A DNA stretch of 20,321 nt, from assembly GCA_023394035.1 (NCBI GenBank), contig JAEXBK010000064.1:1-20321 (forward strand), given 5' to 3'. Below are positions 8,448 to 15,596 of the stretch, piece by piece. The notes beneath the pieces are model-generated. The model was not told the DNA's origin. It saw only the letters and a list, made by a program, of their open reading frames with translations, and made no database searches. This stretch comes from Bacillota bacterium. GTDB lineage: Bacteria; Bacillota; Clostridia; Peptostreptococcales; Anaerovoracaceae. A program made the translations under genes and the position numbers. The first letter of the stretch is position 1. Each line of letters starts with the position of its first letter.

Positions 8448-9889
8448 ATACCGTTCATGCATCTGATATGGCAAAAAGAAAGAAACTTGAAGGAAGGGGT
8501 AACGAACTTCTTTCGCGGGCTATTGCAATATATATAGCTGTATTATTGATCTGCTACATCCTTTATATGATTGCCCCAATAATCACATTTATTTCAAAAA
8601 GTTTCCTATATAGTTTTCAAACATATTTGGGATTAACAGGCGGACTTCTCATTCTATGTGACATATTTATTACACGATGTATTTTTAAGAGCAGATTATG
8701 GTATCTGCTTGTCATACTTTGTGCAATTTTAGGTATATCGGCCCTGAAAATGCGGGAATACGGTCTGAAAGATAATATTTTTGATTTGGCGCTGTTAACG
8801 ATTGAAATGACACTTGTATACTCATTTTCAACGATACTGAGCAGAGACGTGATTAAGCGTATTTTGGGATGGTGGTATAGTATAGCATTGCTTATTTGGA
8901 CAACAGCATGCTCTATTTCTGTTTTTCAATTCATTTTCCAAATCGGATACAAATATATTGCGGATCCCAACAGTAATAATCCCGAAATGACAAGACAGGG
9001 ATTTTTGCAGAGTAGGCTTTTCGGATTATTTACCGGTTTGGATTATGCGGTATATATAAGTTGGTTTCTAATACTTATTTCACTTTATTATTTGATGAAT
9101 TCAAAAATAAAATATGAAAGAGTCTTGCTGATACTTTCGACCATTATATTGCTTTCACACATAATTCTTAGCGGATCAAGAAGTGTCATGGTTTCTATAA
9201 TGATCTGCAGTTTCTTTATACCTTTCTTTCTTCATAGGAATAAGGAAATAAAGGCGGGCAGGAAGGGCTATCTGAAAAGAATTGTGGTGTCGTTGCTGGT
9301 GTCATTAATTGTTTTTGTCGGAGTTGGGGTCTCAAAAATCGGATTGTCACAGCTTCCGCATTTAGCTGGAGGATATGTGCCTCATGATGATATTCTGAGC
9401 CGTGAAGAGCTCGAAGAAAGTAAGTTTTCAAGCAATAACAGGTTTGAAATTTGGAAGAGCTATGTTAGCTTATATAATGAGTATGGATTGTTCGGACTGT
9501 CATTATCAAATTATAATGACTATATTGCCGAAAAGCATCCCGACAGCTATCTGGTAAAATACTTTTCTGATATAAATAATAAATCGCAAAAAACGGATTT
9601 AGTATATGAATCTCATAATAATTATATTTTTGTTCTTATCGGAAGTGGATACTTAGGCTTAGTGTGTTTTCTGTTATTCTTGATTATCTCTATCATTAAA
9701 GTGATAAAAAAGGTTTTAGAGGGAGACCAACTACCGATATATTATATAGTATGTATGGCAATTGTGGGTTCCGGATGTGTGCAAGCCATGTTTATGAACA
9801 GCGTTTTTTTGAAGATTAATGCCGTTTCATTTTTGTTTTGGGCAGCATTTGGAATTATGAATAACAGAGAACTTTTAACCAAAAACTAA
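8441..9889 (+). CDS. Wzy / O-antigen-ligase-like polysaccharide polymerase
   Basis: A 482-residue protein with about 11-12 hydrophobic segments, starting at GTG 8441 with AAAGG about 10 bases upstream and overlapping the previous gene by 7 bases. Landmarks of the Wzy/WaaL family are SGSRS at 244-248 at a helix start, a large external loop from about 300 to 392 containing SNNRFEIWKSY (331-341), and SHNNYIFVLIGSGYLGL at about 391-407. These resemble the external-loop features of O-antigen polymerases. The likely job is polymerising lipid-linked repeat units outside the membrane. The locus has no other polymerase candidate, which supports the role. Sequence in this family is poorly conserved, so ligase versus polymerase rests on context. 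An internal ATG at 8468 is possible but lacks a Shine-Dalgarno. Confidence 0.8.
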   Translation: MVNTVHASDMAKRKKLEGRGNELLSRAIAIYIAVLLICYILYMIAPIITFISKSFLYSFQTYLGLTGGLLILCDIFITRCIFKSRLWYLLVILCAILGISALKMREYGLKDNIFDLALLTIEMTLVYSFSTILSRDVIKRILGWWYSIALLIWTTACSISVFQFIFQIGYKYIADPNSNNPEMTRQGFLQSRLFGLFTGLDYAVYISWFLILISLYYLMNSKIKYERVLLILSTIILLSHIILSGSRSVMVSIMICSFFIPFFLHRNKEIKAGRKGYLKRIVVSLLVSLIVFVGVGVSKIGLSQLPHLAGGYVPHDDILSREELEESKFSSNNRFEIWKSYVSLYNEYGLFGLSLSNYNDYIAEKHPDSYLVKYFSDINNKSQKTDLVYESHNNYIFVLIGSGYLGLVCFLLFLIISIIKVIKKVLEGDQLPIYYIVCMAIVGSGCVQAMFMNSVFLKINAVSFLFWAAFGIMNNRELLTKN

Positions 9890-9923
9890 TAGAGGATATC
9901 TTAACGGAATCAGGTCTTTTATA

Positions 9924-11036
9924 ATGGATAACATTTCAAAAAACAGAATTATATGGATGGATGTTGCAAGGTTTATTGCGCTAATTTCGATATCATTAAA
10001 TCATGCGTTTTTTAGAGCTTTCGATTTAAATAAAAGGTTAGCTGAAGTTGTATTGAAGGATGTGGATTTTTCTTTATTCATATCCATTATTCTTTATTTT
10101 TTCAGCCGTTTAGGTGTGTCTCTCTTTTTGATGATTACAGGGGCACTGATTTTGTCGAAAAAATTTGAAACGACTGAGGATATAAAGTATTATTACAAGA
10201 ATAATCTTTTGCGAATTCTTATTACATCCGAAATTTGGATGGCGATAATGTATTTGATAATTGTCATATCCAAAATTCCGGGATACGACATACCCGAAGC
10301 CCGCGGATTACTTATAGGTAATTTTTTTAAAACAATGCTATTTGATATGAAATATACGTATGGGAATATGTGGTATATTCCGATGATACTAAGCGTATAT
10401 ACTATTCTGCCTCTCATTGCAGTAGGACTGAATAAGCTGGGCAAAAAGATAATATTAGTTCCGTTAGCGGTTGTGATTGTAAGTGGGATGCTGATACCTA
10501 ATATATTGGAAATAATGTACATGTTAGGATATGAAATGGATTTTTTCTCTTCAATAATGAGTGAAAATGTTTTTTCAATATACGTGCCTTATGTTTTAGT
10601 AGGTTATTTTATAAGCAAGGGAATGCTGAAATCAATCCCTTCAACCCCAATTGCCATTTTAGCGTTTGCTAATTTTTTGATGTCGTGCTTTTATATTATT
10701 TGGTACGCAAAAACAGAGTACTATTACGATATAAGTTACTATCATATATTAACACTGCTCACAAGTACTTTCGTGTTTGAACTTATTAGGAGATATGGAG
10801 ATCGTCTTAGATATTTACGAAAGCCGGTAGTTTATATATCGAGAATTTCTTTTTCAGTTTTCTTTATTCACATTATTATAATGGAATTTATGAGATATTA
10901 TATAGATTTCGGAGAGATGTCAGAGTATCTTATCTTGGCTATTTTTGAAGTCGCTTCAATAGCGATAAGTGTTTTGATAGTTGCCGTATTTTCTCAAAAT
11001 AAATTTTTAAGAAAGTACATGTTTATGATTAAATAA
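9924..11036 (+). CDS. Second membrane acyltransferase, acyltransferase-3 family
   Basis: A 370-residue protein with about 10 hydrophobic helices. The N-terminal RIIWMDVARFIALISIS followed by LNHAFF carries the usual D, R and His (about D13, R16, H27). GNMWYIPMILSVYTILP near the middle and ISFSVFFIHIIIMEF near the end are family-like. It most likely O-acetylates or otherwise acylates the polymer, at a site different from that of the gene at 7398. The gap to the previous gene is 34 bases, with a weak AGGT about 9 bases before the ATG. It is the last gene of the polysaccharide locus; no clear intrinsic terminator follows before the tRNA promoter. Very AT-rich. Donor and acceptor cannot be deduced. 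Confidence 0.82.
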   Translation: MDNISKNRIIWMDVARFIALISISLNHAFFRAFDLNKRLAEVVLKDVDFSLFISIILYFFSRLGVSLFLMITGALILSKKFETTEDIKYYYKNNLLRILITSEIWMAIMYLIIVISKIPGYDIPEARGLLIGNFFKTMLFDMKYTYGNMWYIPMILSVYTILPLIAVGLNKLGKKIILVPLAVVIVSGMLIPNILEIMYMLGYEMDFFSSIMSENVFSIYVPYVLVGYFISKGMLKSIPSTPIAILAFANFLMSCFYIIWYAKTEYYYDISYYHILTLLTSTFVFELIRRYGDRLRYLRKPVVYISRISFSVFFIHIIIMEFMRYYIDFGEMSEYLILAIFEVASIAISVLIVAVFSQNKFLRKYMFMIK

Positions 11037-11050
11037 AACAACTTTCCTTC

Positions 11051-11078
11051 TTGAATATTTCTTTTCTTTATGTATAAT
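11051..11078 (+). promoter_or_regulatory. Promoter of the tRNA-Leu/tRNA-Pro unit
   Basis: TTGAAT at 11051-11056 and a perfect TATAAT at 11073-11078 are 16 bases apart. Transcription would begin near 11085, about 18 bases before the first tRNA. The spacing and the position in the only gap between the acyltransferase gene and the tRNA make this convincing. Confidence 0.8.
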
Positions 11079-11102
11079 AGTATAGGTAATGTTATTTCGC
11101 AT

Positions 11103-11187
11103 GCGGTCTTGGCGGAATTGGCAGACGCGCACGGTTCAGGTCCGTGTGAGGCAACTCATGGGGGTTCGACTCCCTTAGACCGCACCA
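11103..11187 (+). tRNA. tRNA-Leu (anticodon CAG)
   Basis: An 85-base type II tRNA. The acceptor arm GCGGTCT pairs perfectly with AGACCGC. The anticodon stem CACGG/CCGTG encloses loop TTCAGGT, with anticodon CAG at 11137-11139. A variable arm and the T-arm GGGGTTCGACTCCC follow, and CCA is encoded at 11185-11187. It reads the Leu codon CUG. It is preceded by its own promoter and followed by a hairpin and tRNA-Pro. Confidence 0.97.
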
Positions 11188-11192
11188 AAAGG

Positions 11193-11218
11193 AAAAGACA
11201 GGTATCTGCCTGTCTTTT
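11193..11218 (+). terminator. Inter-tRNA hairpin, possible weak terminator or processing signal
   Basis: A perfect 10-bp stem, AAAAGACAGG / CCTGTCTTTT, with a 6-base loop begins 5 bases after the tRNA-Leu CCA. The 3' arm ends in TTTT but no longer U-run follows, so termination is probably partial. It lies only 8 bases before tRNA-Pro and might instead guide 3' processing of tRNA-Leu. Confidence 0.55.
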
Positions 11219-11226
11219 CAAAATAT

Positions 11227-11303
11227 CGGGATGTGGCTCAGCTTGGTAGAGCGTTGCGTTCGGGACGCAAAGGCCGCAGGTTCGAATCCTGTCATCCCGA
11301 CCA
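11227..11303 (+). tRNA. tRNA-Pro (anticodon CGG)
   Basis: A 77-base tRNA. The acceptor arm CGGGATG pairs with CATCCCG. The anticodon stem TTGCG/CGCAA encloses loop TTCGGGA, with anticodon CGG at 11261-11263. The T-arm CAGGTTCGAATCCTG is intact and CCA is encoded at the end. It reads the Pro codon CCG. It shares the promoter upstream of tRNA-Leu, subject to read-through of the hairpin between them. Confidence 0.97.
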
Positions 11304-11309
11304 GATAAG

Positions 11310-11340
11310 AATGTCCATTTTTATGGGCATTTTTTATTTT
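11310..11340 (+). terminator. Intrinsic terminator of the tRNA unit
   Basis: A 9-bp stem AATGTCCAT / ATGGGCATT (one G-U pair) with a TTTT loop is followed by a T-rich run to 11340. It lies 6 bases after tRNA-Pro. The run overlaps the stop codon of the convergent gene on the - strand; read from that side there is no T-run, so it mainly serves the + strand. Confidence 0.85.
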
Positions 11341-12400
11341 ACTTCCCAAACCTTATTGCCTTGCCGAACTGCAGGACTTTTTCGCCGTCTATATCGGCTT
11401 TAATTACAAGCTCTCTTGCTTTGATCTGCGGATCATAGAGGAGAGCTTCTTTTAGTGTTTTGACAGGCTCAACACAAGCGTCGGCACCGGCAAAGAGTTC
11501 TTCCCATTCGCTGCGTGTCTTTGAAAGAAAGATTTCACGCAGTTCCTTCTTCTTTTCCTGTATATCAGGTGCGGCAACGCCTGCTTCAATCCAAGCTTCC
11601 TTACCTATTACCATGCAAAGGCGTTCCCAGAACTTCGGTTCGAGCGAGCCGACGCTCATGCATCCGCCGTCCTTTGTCATATAGAAATCATATGCGGAGC
11701 CTCCGTCGAGAAGTCCGTTTTCCTTTCCGGGTTCTCTGCCTGAAACAAGGAAGCCTGCGCCGTCAAGAGAGTTAAGAGGAATCATGCCGTCAAGCATGGC
11801 AATATCAATATACTCACCTTTGCCAGTTTTTTCTCTTTGATGAACTGCAGCAAGAATGCCGATAATACTGTGCAGTGCACCGCCGGCAAGGTCTGCAATC
11901 TGCATGCCGTAAAGCGAAGGCGCTTCGCCGCGGCGGCATGAATGGGAGATCAGTCCGCTCAGAGCGAGATAGTTTATGTCATGCCCGGCTCGGTCGCGGT
12001 AAGGACCTGTCTGACCGTAGCCTGTGAGTGAGCAGTATATGAGTTCAGGGAACTCGAGAGCAAGCTCTTCGTATGAAAGCCCGAATTTTGCCATTACGCC
12101 CGGCCTGAACTGCTCGAGGATTATATCAAAGCCTTCGCATGCGATAAGCTCTTTTACTTTTTTTACCGATGCAGGATCCTTTAGATCGAGTTCTATAATA
12201 TCTTTATCTCTGTTTAACCACGCTCCGTTAGCGTTTATATTTCCGCTTTTTAGAAACGGCGGTGACTCTAAGACCAGGTCGCTGCGTCCCGGTGCAACTA
12301 CTCTGAGAACGGAAGCTCCCATATCAGACAGCATACGGGTTGCGTAAGGTCCGGGAAGAAGGATTGAAAAATCAAGTATCTTAAGATCTGAAAGCGGCAT
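11339..12400 (-). CDS. Family III CoA-transferase / alpha-methylacyl-CoA racemase-like protein
   Basis: 353 residues from the ATG whose first base is 12400, chosen over an upstream ATG at 12442 because AAGGAG sits about 7 bases before it. The N terminus LSDLKILDFSILLPGPYATRML and a RVVAPGRSD region are standard for the CaiB/BaiF family. GHDINYLALSG at 139-149 and MQIADLAGG at 166-174 place His140 and Asp170 thirty residues apart. This matches the His126/Asp156 catalytic pair of mycobacterial alpha-methylacyl-CoA racemase as I recall it, so racemisation of a 2-methylacyl-CoA is more likely than CoA transfer. It is cytoplasmic. It is divergent from the symporter gene, and convergent with the tRNAs. 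Substrate unknown; no other beta-oxidation genes are nearby. Confidence 0.85.
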   Translation of the reverse strand: MPLSDLKILDFSILLPGPYATRMLSDMGASVLRVVAPGRSDLVLESPPFLKSGNINANGAWLNRDKDIIELDLKDPASVKKVKELIACEGFDIILEQFRPGVMAKFGLSYEELALEFPELIYCSLTGYGQTGPYRDRAGHDINYLALSGLISHSCRRGEAPSLYGMQIADLAGGALHSIIGILAAVHQREKTGKGEYIDIAMLDGMIPLNSLDGAGFLVSGREPGKENGLLDGGSAYDFYMTKDGGCMSVGSLEPKFWERLCMVIGKEAWIEAGVAAPDIQEKKKELREIFLSKTRSEWEELFAGADACVEPVKTLKEALLYDPQIKARELVIKADIDGEKVLQFGKAIRFGK

Positions 12401-12440
12401 GGTGCACTCCTTTATATACGAAAGTGAAATATCATAATAC

Positions 12441-12449
12441 ATTGTATCA
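12441..12449 (-). promoter_or_regulatory. Possible extended -10 promoter for the CoA-transferase/racemase-like gene
   Basis: Read on the - strand, TGATACAAT gives a TGn extended -10 with TACAAT. Transcription would start near 12434, about 34 bases before the start codon. There is no good -35 at 16-18 bases; a TTGTAC lies 21 bases upstream, too far to count. Tentative. Confidence 0.4.
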
Positions 12450-12509
12450 CAGCATGCGCCTTATTGCGTACAAGCATTTTCTATATGAGCGGAGCCTAAA
12501 GAATTTTGT

Positions 12510-12536
12510 TTATTTTAACTAAAAAAATTAAAATAA
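12510..12536. repeat. AT-rich inverted repeat between divergent promoters
   Basis: TTATTTTAA at 12510-12518 and TTAAAATAA at 12528-12536 are perfect inverted 9-mers separated by 9 bases. The element lies 13 bases upstream of the -35 of the symporter promoter and about 60 bases upstream of the opposing -10. It could be an operator or an UP-like element. A chance palindrome in AT-rich DNA is also possible. Confidence 0.4.
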
Positions 12537-12549
12537 TTTGTGCAAAATA

Positions 12550-12578
12550 TTGACGCGCACTCGCGGTTTTGCTATAAT
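12550..12578 (+). promoter_or_regulatory. Strong sigma-A-type promoter for the NSS symporter gene
   Basis: TTGACG at 12550-12555 and TATAAT at 12573-12578 are separated by exactly 17 bases, and TGC directly before the -10 gives an extended -10. Start of transcription near 12585 leaves a leader of about 55 bases. The promoter lies inside the longest possible reading frame (from 12540), which shows that the true start codon is further downstream. Confidence 0.88.
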
Positions 12579-12638
12579 CGCTTATATTATTTTCTATTTC
12601 AGAACCGATTTATACAAATTATGCGAGGTGATGTACTA

Positions 12639-13979
12639 ATGGAACGTGAGAAACTCGGCTCCCGTCTCGGATTCATCCTGCTGTCTGCGGGATGTGCAAT
12701 AGGCTGCGGCAATGTATGGAAGTTTCCTTGGATGTGCGGCAGATACGGTGGCGGTAGCTTTGTTCTTATCTATCTTATCTGCCTTGCTGTACTCGGTATT
12801 CCTGTAATGATAATGGAATTTGCTCTCGGAAGGGCATCGCAGGCAAGCCCTGTGGGGATGTACCAAAAGCTTGAACGACCGGGTCAGAAATGGCATCTGC
12901 ACGGATATTTTGCGCTTTTCGGAAACGTAGCGCTTATGTCCTTCTATACGGTTGTTACCGGCTGGATGCTGTATTATTTTGTAAAATTCATATCGGGAAA
13001 TAACGGCGATATCGGCTTCGCCAAAATGATAGGAAATCCCTCAATAAATGTGGTATACCTTGCGGTAGCTGTAGTGCTTGGATACGGAATACTTTGCTTC
13101 AAGCTGCAGGGCGGACTCGAAAGAGTAACGAAATACATGATGCTTCTCCTGCTTCTTCTCATGATAGTGCTCGCCGTAAACAGCTTTATGCTTCCGGGTG
13201 CAGCTAAGGGACTTGCCTTTTACCTCGTTCCGGATTTCTCCAAAATAACATGGAGCGTTGTCGTCGGAGCCATGAATCAGGCATTCTTCACACTCAGCCT
13301 CGGAATCGGCTCAATGGCGATATTCGGAAGCTACATCGGAAAAGACCGGACGCTTCTTGGCGAGTCGGCTAATGTTATCGTACTCGATACCTTTGTTGCA
13401 ATAACTGCGGGACTCATAATCTTCCCGGCGTGCTTCTCCTTCAACCTCGAAGTAGGGGCAGGTCCGAGCCTTTTGTTCGATACAATGGCTACGGTGTTTA
13501 ACAACATGGCGGGCGGACGCTGGTGGGGAGCGATATTCTTCCTGTTCATGGTATTTGCGGCACTTTCGACAGAGCTTGCGGTCTTCGAAAATATACTTGC
13601 CTGCATACGCGAAATGACGGGATGGAGCCGCGTCAAAGGCTCGATCATATGCGGAATAGGGATATTTGCCCTTTCGCTTACAACGGCACTCGGCTTCAGC
13701 GTATGGTCGGGATTTCAGCCTTTCGCAGAAGGCAGTACATGGCTTGACCTTTGGGATTTCATAGTCAGCACGAATCTCCTGCCGCTTGGATCATTGATTT
13801 TTGCACTCTTTTGCTGCAGCAAACGCTACGGCTGGGGATGGGAAAACCTGAAGGCTGAGGCAAATGCGGGAAAAGGTCCGAAGGTACAGGACTGGATGAA
13901 ACCGATATTCACATTCGTCGTACCTGCCGCTATAATTATAATTTATGTATTCGGACTTATAACATATAGCTGGAAATAA
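12639..13979 (+). CDS. Sodium-dependent transporter, neurotransmitter:sodium symporter (NSS/SNF) family
   Basis: 446 residues from ATG 12639, with GAGGTG 8 bases upstream. Upstream GTG starts are rejected because the promoter lies within them. The protein begins MEREKLGSRLGFIL and continues with the NSS TM1 signature AIGCGNVWKFP at 20-30, then FVLIYLICLAVLGIP. A TM6-like AFFTLSLGIGSMAIF matches LeuT and MhsT closely, and ALSTELAVFEN fits TM8. The length fits bacterial members with 11 helices such as MhsT. These proteins import amino acids, often hydrophobic or aromatic, with Na+. The neighbouring racemase-like gene could point to branched-chain amino acid catabolism, but that is weak inference. 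It stands as a single-gene unit between its own promoter and terminator. Confidence 0.92.
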   Translation: MEREKLGSRLGFILLSAGCAIGCGNVWKFPWMCGRYGGGSFVLIYLICLAVLGIPVMIMEFALGRASQASPVGMYQKLERPGQKWHLHGYFALFGNVALMSFYTVVTGWMLYYFVKFISGNNGDIGFAKMIGNPSINVVYLAVAVVLGYGILCFKLQGGLERVTKYMMLLLLLLMIVLAVNSFMLPGAAKGLAFYLVPDFSKITWSVVVGAMNQAFFTLSLGIGSMAIFGSYIGKDRTLLGESANVIVLDTFVAITAGLIIFPACFSFNLEVGAGPSLLFDTMATVFNNMAGGRWWGAIFFLFMVFAALSTELAVFENILACIREMTGWSRVKGSIICGIGIFALSLTTALGFSVWSGFQPFAEGSTWLDLWDFIVSTNLLPLGSLIFALFCCSKRYGWGWENLKAEANAGKGPKVQDWMKPIFTFVVPAAIIIIYVFGLITYSWK

Positions 13980-14024
13980 AACCGAAAACAGAAACCGTGT
14001 GATTGAGCACCTCAAAAACATTAC

Positions 14025-14048
14025 GCCGGGGCATCCGCTCCGGCTTTT
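14025..14048 (+). terminator. Intrinsic terminator after the NSS symporter gene
   Basis: An 8-bp GC-rich stem GCCGGGGC / GCTCCGGC (one G-U pair) with an ATCC loop is followed by TTTT. It lies 46 bases after the symporter stop codon. Confidence 0.82.
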
Positions 14049-14068
14049 ATATGGAAATATATGCGGAC

Positions 14069-14098
14069 TTGAAGTTCTGCATACCGGTATGTTAAAAT
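14069..14098 (+). promoter_or_regulatory. Probable promoter of the sppA-like gene
   Basis: TTGAAG at 14069-14074 and TAAAAT at 14093-14098 are 18 bases apart, with TGT just before the -10 as an extended element. The site lies directly after the preceding terminator and about 38 bases before the start codon, so the gene is probably a separate transcription unit. Confidence 0.62.
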
Positions 14099-14135
14099 AG
14101 CAGATAGCAATAGCAAACTTTCGGAGGAAATATTA

Positions 14136-15539
14136 ATGAATCAATTTGATAAAGGCGATAATAATAACCAGCCGCAAGGGCAGCAGAGCCGCATTGCCGA
14201 TTCCGACTTTTTTTATCAGGATAAGCAGCGCGTGCAGAGGTTTGCGGATCAGTTTACAAATCAGTACGGTAACAGCGGTGCGCAGCATAAGAATCAGGGA
14301 AGCGGATTTCAGCAGAATCCGCAGCAGATGCAGCGTCAGATAGGACAGCAGCCATATGCCGGCACACAGGGTTATCAGCAAAACCGCGAACCGAACATGG
14401 GAAATTCATTTTCACAGCCAAACGGCAATACGACAGGGGCAGGGCAGGGTATGAACAACACCCGGAGCCCTAAAGGCAGCGATGTGGTATACAAATACGG
14501 CTATGGTGGCGGTAGCGGCGGCAACAGCGGAGGCGGCGGTTCTGAGATCGTAATACAAAAGAAAAAGCACGGTTGGATCAAGGGGCTTGCAATTTTTCTC
14601 ATAATAGCTATCGTTGTTATGATTGCGGGATACGGATGTACAAGCCAGATAAATAAGATCACAGGCAAGAACGGTCAAAACGATTCCAGCGCATATGTAT
14701 ATTCCCATGATTATGTCGGAATGCTGTACTTAGAAGGCACGATTTCCGAGGGAGACAGCGGAGACGGATACAATCAGGGATGGATACTTGACAGAATAAG
14801 TCAAATGACGGACGATGAGCATAACAAGGGAATCCTGCTCAGCGTAAACACGCCGGGCGGAAGTGCTTTTGCCACATATGACGTGTACACTGCACTTAAC
14901 AAATATAAAGAAATCACGGGAAATCCTATCTACGTATATATGGATTCGCAGGCAACATCGGGAGGATATTACGTTTCGATGGCAGGAGAAAAGATATATG
15001 CTCATCCTGAATGCTGGACGGGTTCGATAGGAGTAATCCTCGGCACGCTGTACGACTTCTCAGGATTATTCGAAAAATACGGAGTCAAGGCTTACAGCAT
15101 AACCTCAGGTCCGAACAAAGACATCGCCGCAAACTACAAGCCGATGTCGGAAGAGCAGAAGCAGATAATGCAGAGCCTCGTAGATGATTCCTATGACAGA
15201 TTCATCAAAGCGGTTTGCGCAGGCAGAGGCTTTGATGAGACAAAAGCGAGAGCTCTCGGTGACGGAAGAGTATATGCCGCATCTCAGGCAAAAGAAAACG
15301 GTCTCGTTGACGAAATAGGTACGATAGACGATGCGATAAATGACATGGCATCGCAGTACGGCTTAGATGATATTAGCTTTGAGCCTATATACTATACTCC
15401 TGAGCAGACGCTTTTACAGGCACTTACAGGAATGGAAGCGAGCGATTTGAGCCGCAAAAACGAAATCGAAAGCCTTCTTGAGATGATACAGGAGGGCGAA
15501 GGTGCGGAGCTTCAGTACATAGCTCCGGTACACAAATAA
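14136..15539 (+). CDS. sppA: Signal peptide peptidase SppA-type (S49 family) with Q/N/G-rich N-terminal extension
   Basis: 467 residues, with GGAGG 8 bases before the ATG. Residues 1-145 are low-complexity and rich in Q, N and G, ending in a Gly/Ser tract near 123-136. A membrane helix follows at about 150-166 after the basic QKKKHGWIK. The S49 domain begins near 190: LSVNTPGGSAFATYDVY, ATSGGYYVSMAG with the likely nucleophile Ser275, TGSIGVILG, and Lys328 in SGPNKD. The 53-residue Ser-Lys spacing agrees with the S147/K199 dyad of B. subtilis SppA. It should be a membrane protease with its catalytic domain outside, clearing cut signal peptides and possibly other membrane proteins. The N-terminal extension is absent from the standard 335-residue protein. 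Residues and order support the family strongly. Confidence 0.92.
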   Translation: MNQFDKGDNNNQPQGQQSRIADSDFFYQDKQRVQRFADQFTNQYGNSGAQHKNQGSGFQQNPQQMQRQIGQQPYAGTQGYQQNREPNMGNSFSQPNGNTTGAGQGMNNTRSPKGSDVVYKYGYGGGSGGNSGGGGSEIVIQKKKHGWIKGLAIFLIIAIVVMIAGYGCTSQINKITGKNGQNDSSAYVYSHDYVGMLYLEGTISEGDSGDGYNQGWILDRISQMTDDEHNKGILLSVNTPGGSAFATYDVYTALNKYKEITGNPIYVYMDSQATSGGYYVSMAGEKIYAHPECWTGSIGVILGTLYDFSGLFEKYGVKAYSITSGPNKDIAANYKPMSEEQKQIMQSLVDDSYDRFIKAVCAGRGFDETKARALGDGRVYAASQAKENGLVDEIGTIDDAINDMASQYGLDDISFEPIYYTPEQTLLQALTGMEASDLSRKNEIESLLEMIQEGEGAELQYIAPVHK

Positions 15540-15549
15540 AGATTATGGT

Positions 15550-15586
15550 CGTGTCAAGTAAAAATGCTTGACACGGCTCTTTTTTT
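15550..15586 (+). terminator. Intrinsic terminator of the sppA-like gene
   Basis: A 9-bp perfect stem CGTGTCAAG / CTTGACACG with an 8-base A-rich loop is followed by GCTC and a run of seven T. It lies 10 bases after the stop. The 3' arm contains TTGACA, a consensus -35 (see the next entry). Confidence 0.9.
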
Positions 15587-15596
15587 GTGGTAATTT
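15568..15596 (+). promoter_or_regulatory. Possible promoter of the ylxM-ffh cluster, embedded in the sppA terminator
   Basis: A perfect -35 TTGACA lies at 15568-15573, within the 3' arm of the terminator. Seventeen bases later, TAATTT at 15591-15596 is a weak -10 (3 of 6 consensus bases) preceded by TGG as an extended element. Transcription would start near 15603, about 35 bases before ylxM. The good -35 and spacing argue for it; the weak -10 argues for caution. Confidence 0.5.

Noticed and set aside
8108..8458. Antisense reading frames of about 90-116 residues (also around 530-880, 5753-6100, 10193-10522 and 13331-13648)
   Set aside because: Each lies wholly opposite a gene with clear family motifs, has no family signature or convincing ribosome binding site, and reads as a shadow frame.
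12401..12442. Longer N terminus for the racemase-like protein
   Set aside because: The extra 14 residues run through AAGGAG, the ribosome binding site of the ATG at 12400, and do not fit the family start.
12540..12638. Longer N terminus for the NSS symporter
   Set aside because: The promoter at 12550-12578 lies inside this stretch, so it cannot be fully transcribed; the extra residues do not resemble the family.
14620..14642. Possible lipoprotein cysteine in the SppA-type protein (AGYGC, residue 168)
   Set aside because: The residues before the Cys do not fit a lipobox, and the helix is internal after about 149 residues rather than an N-terminal signal.
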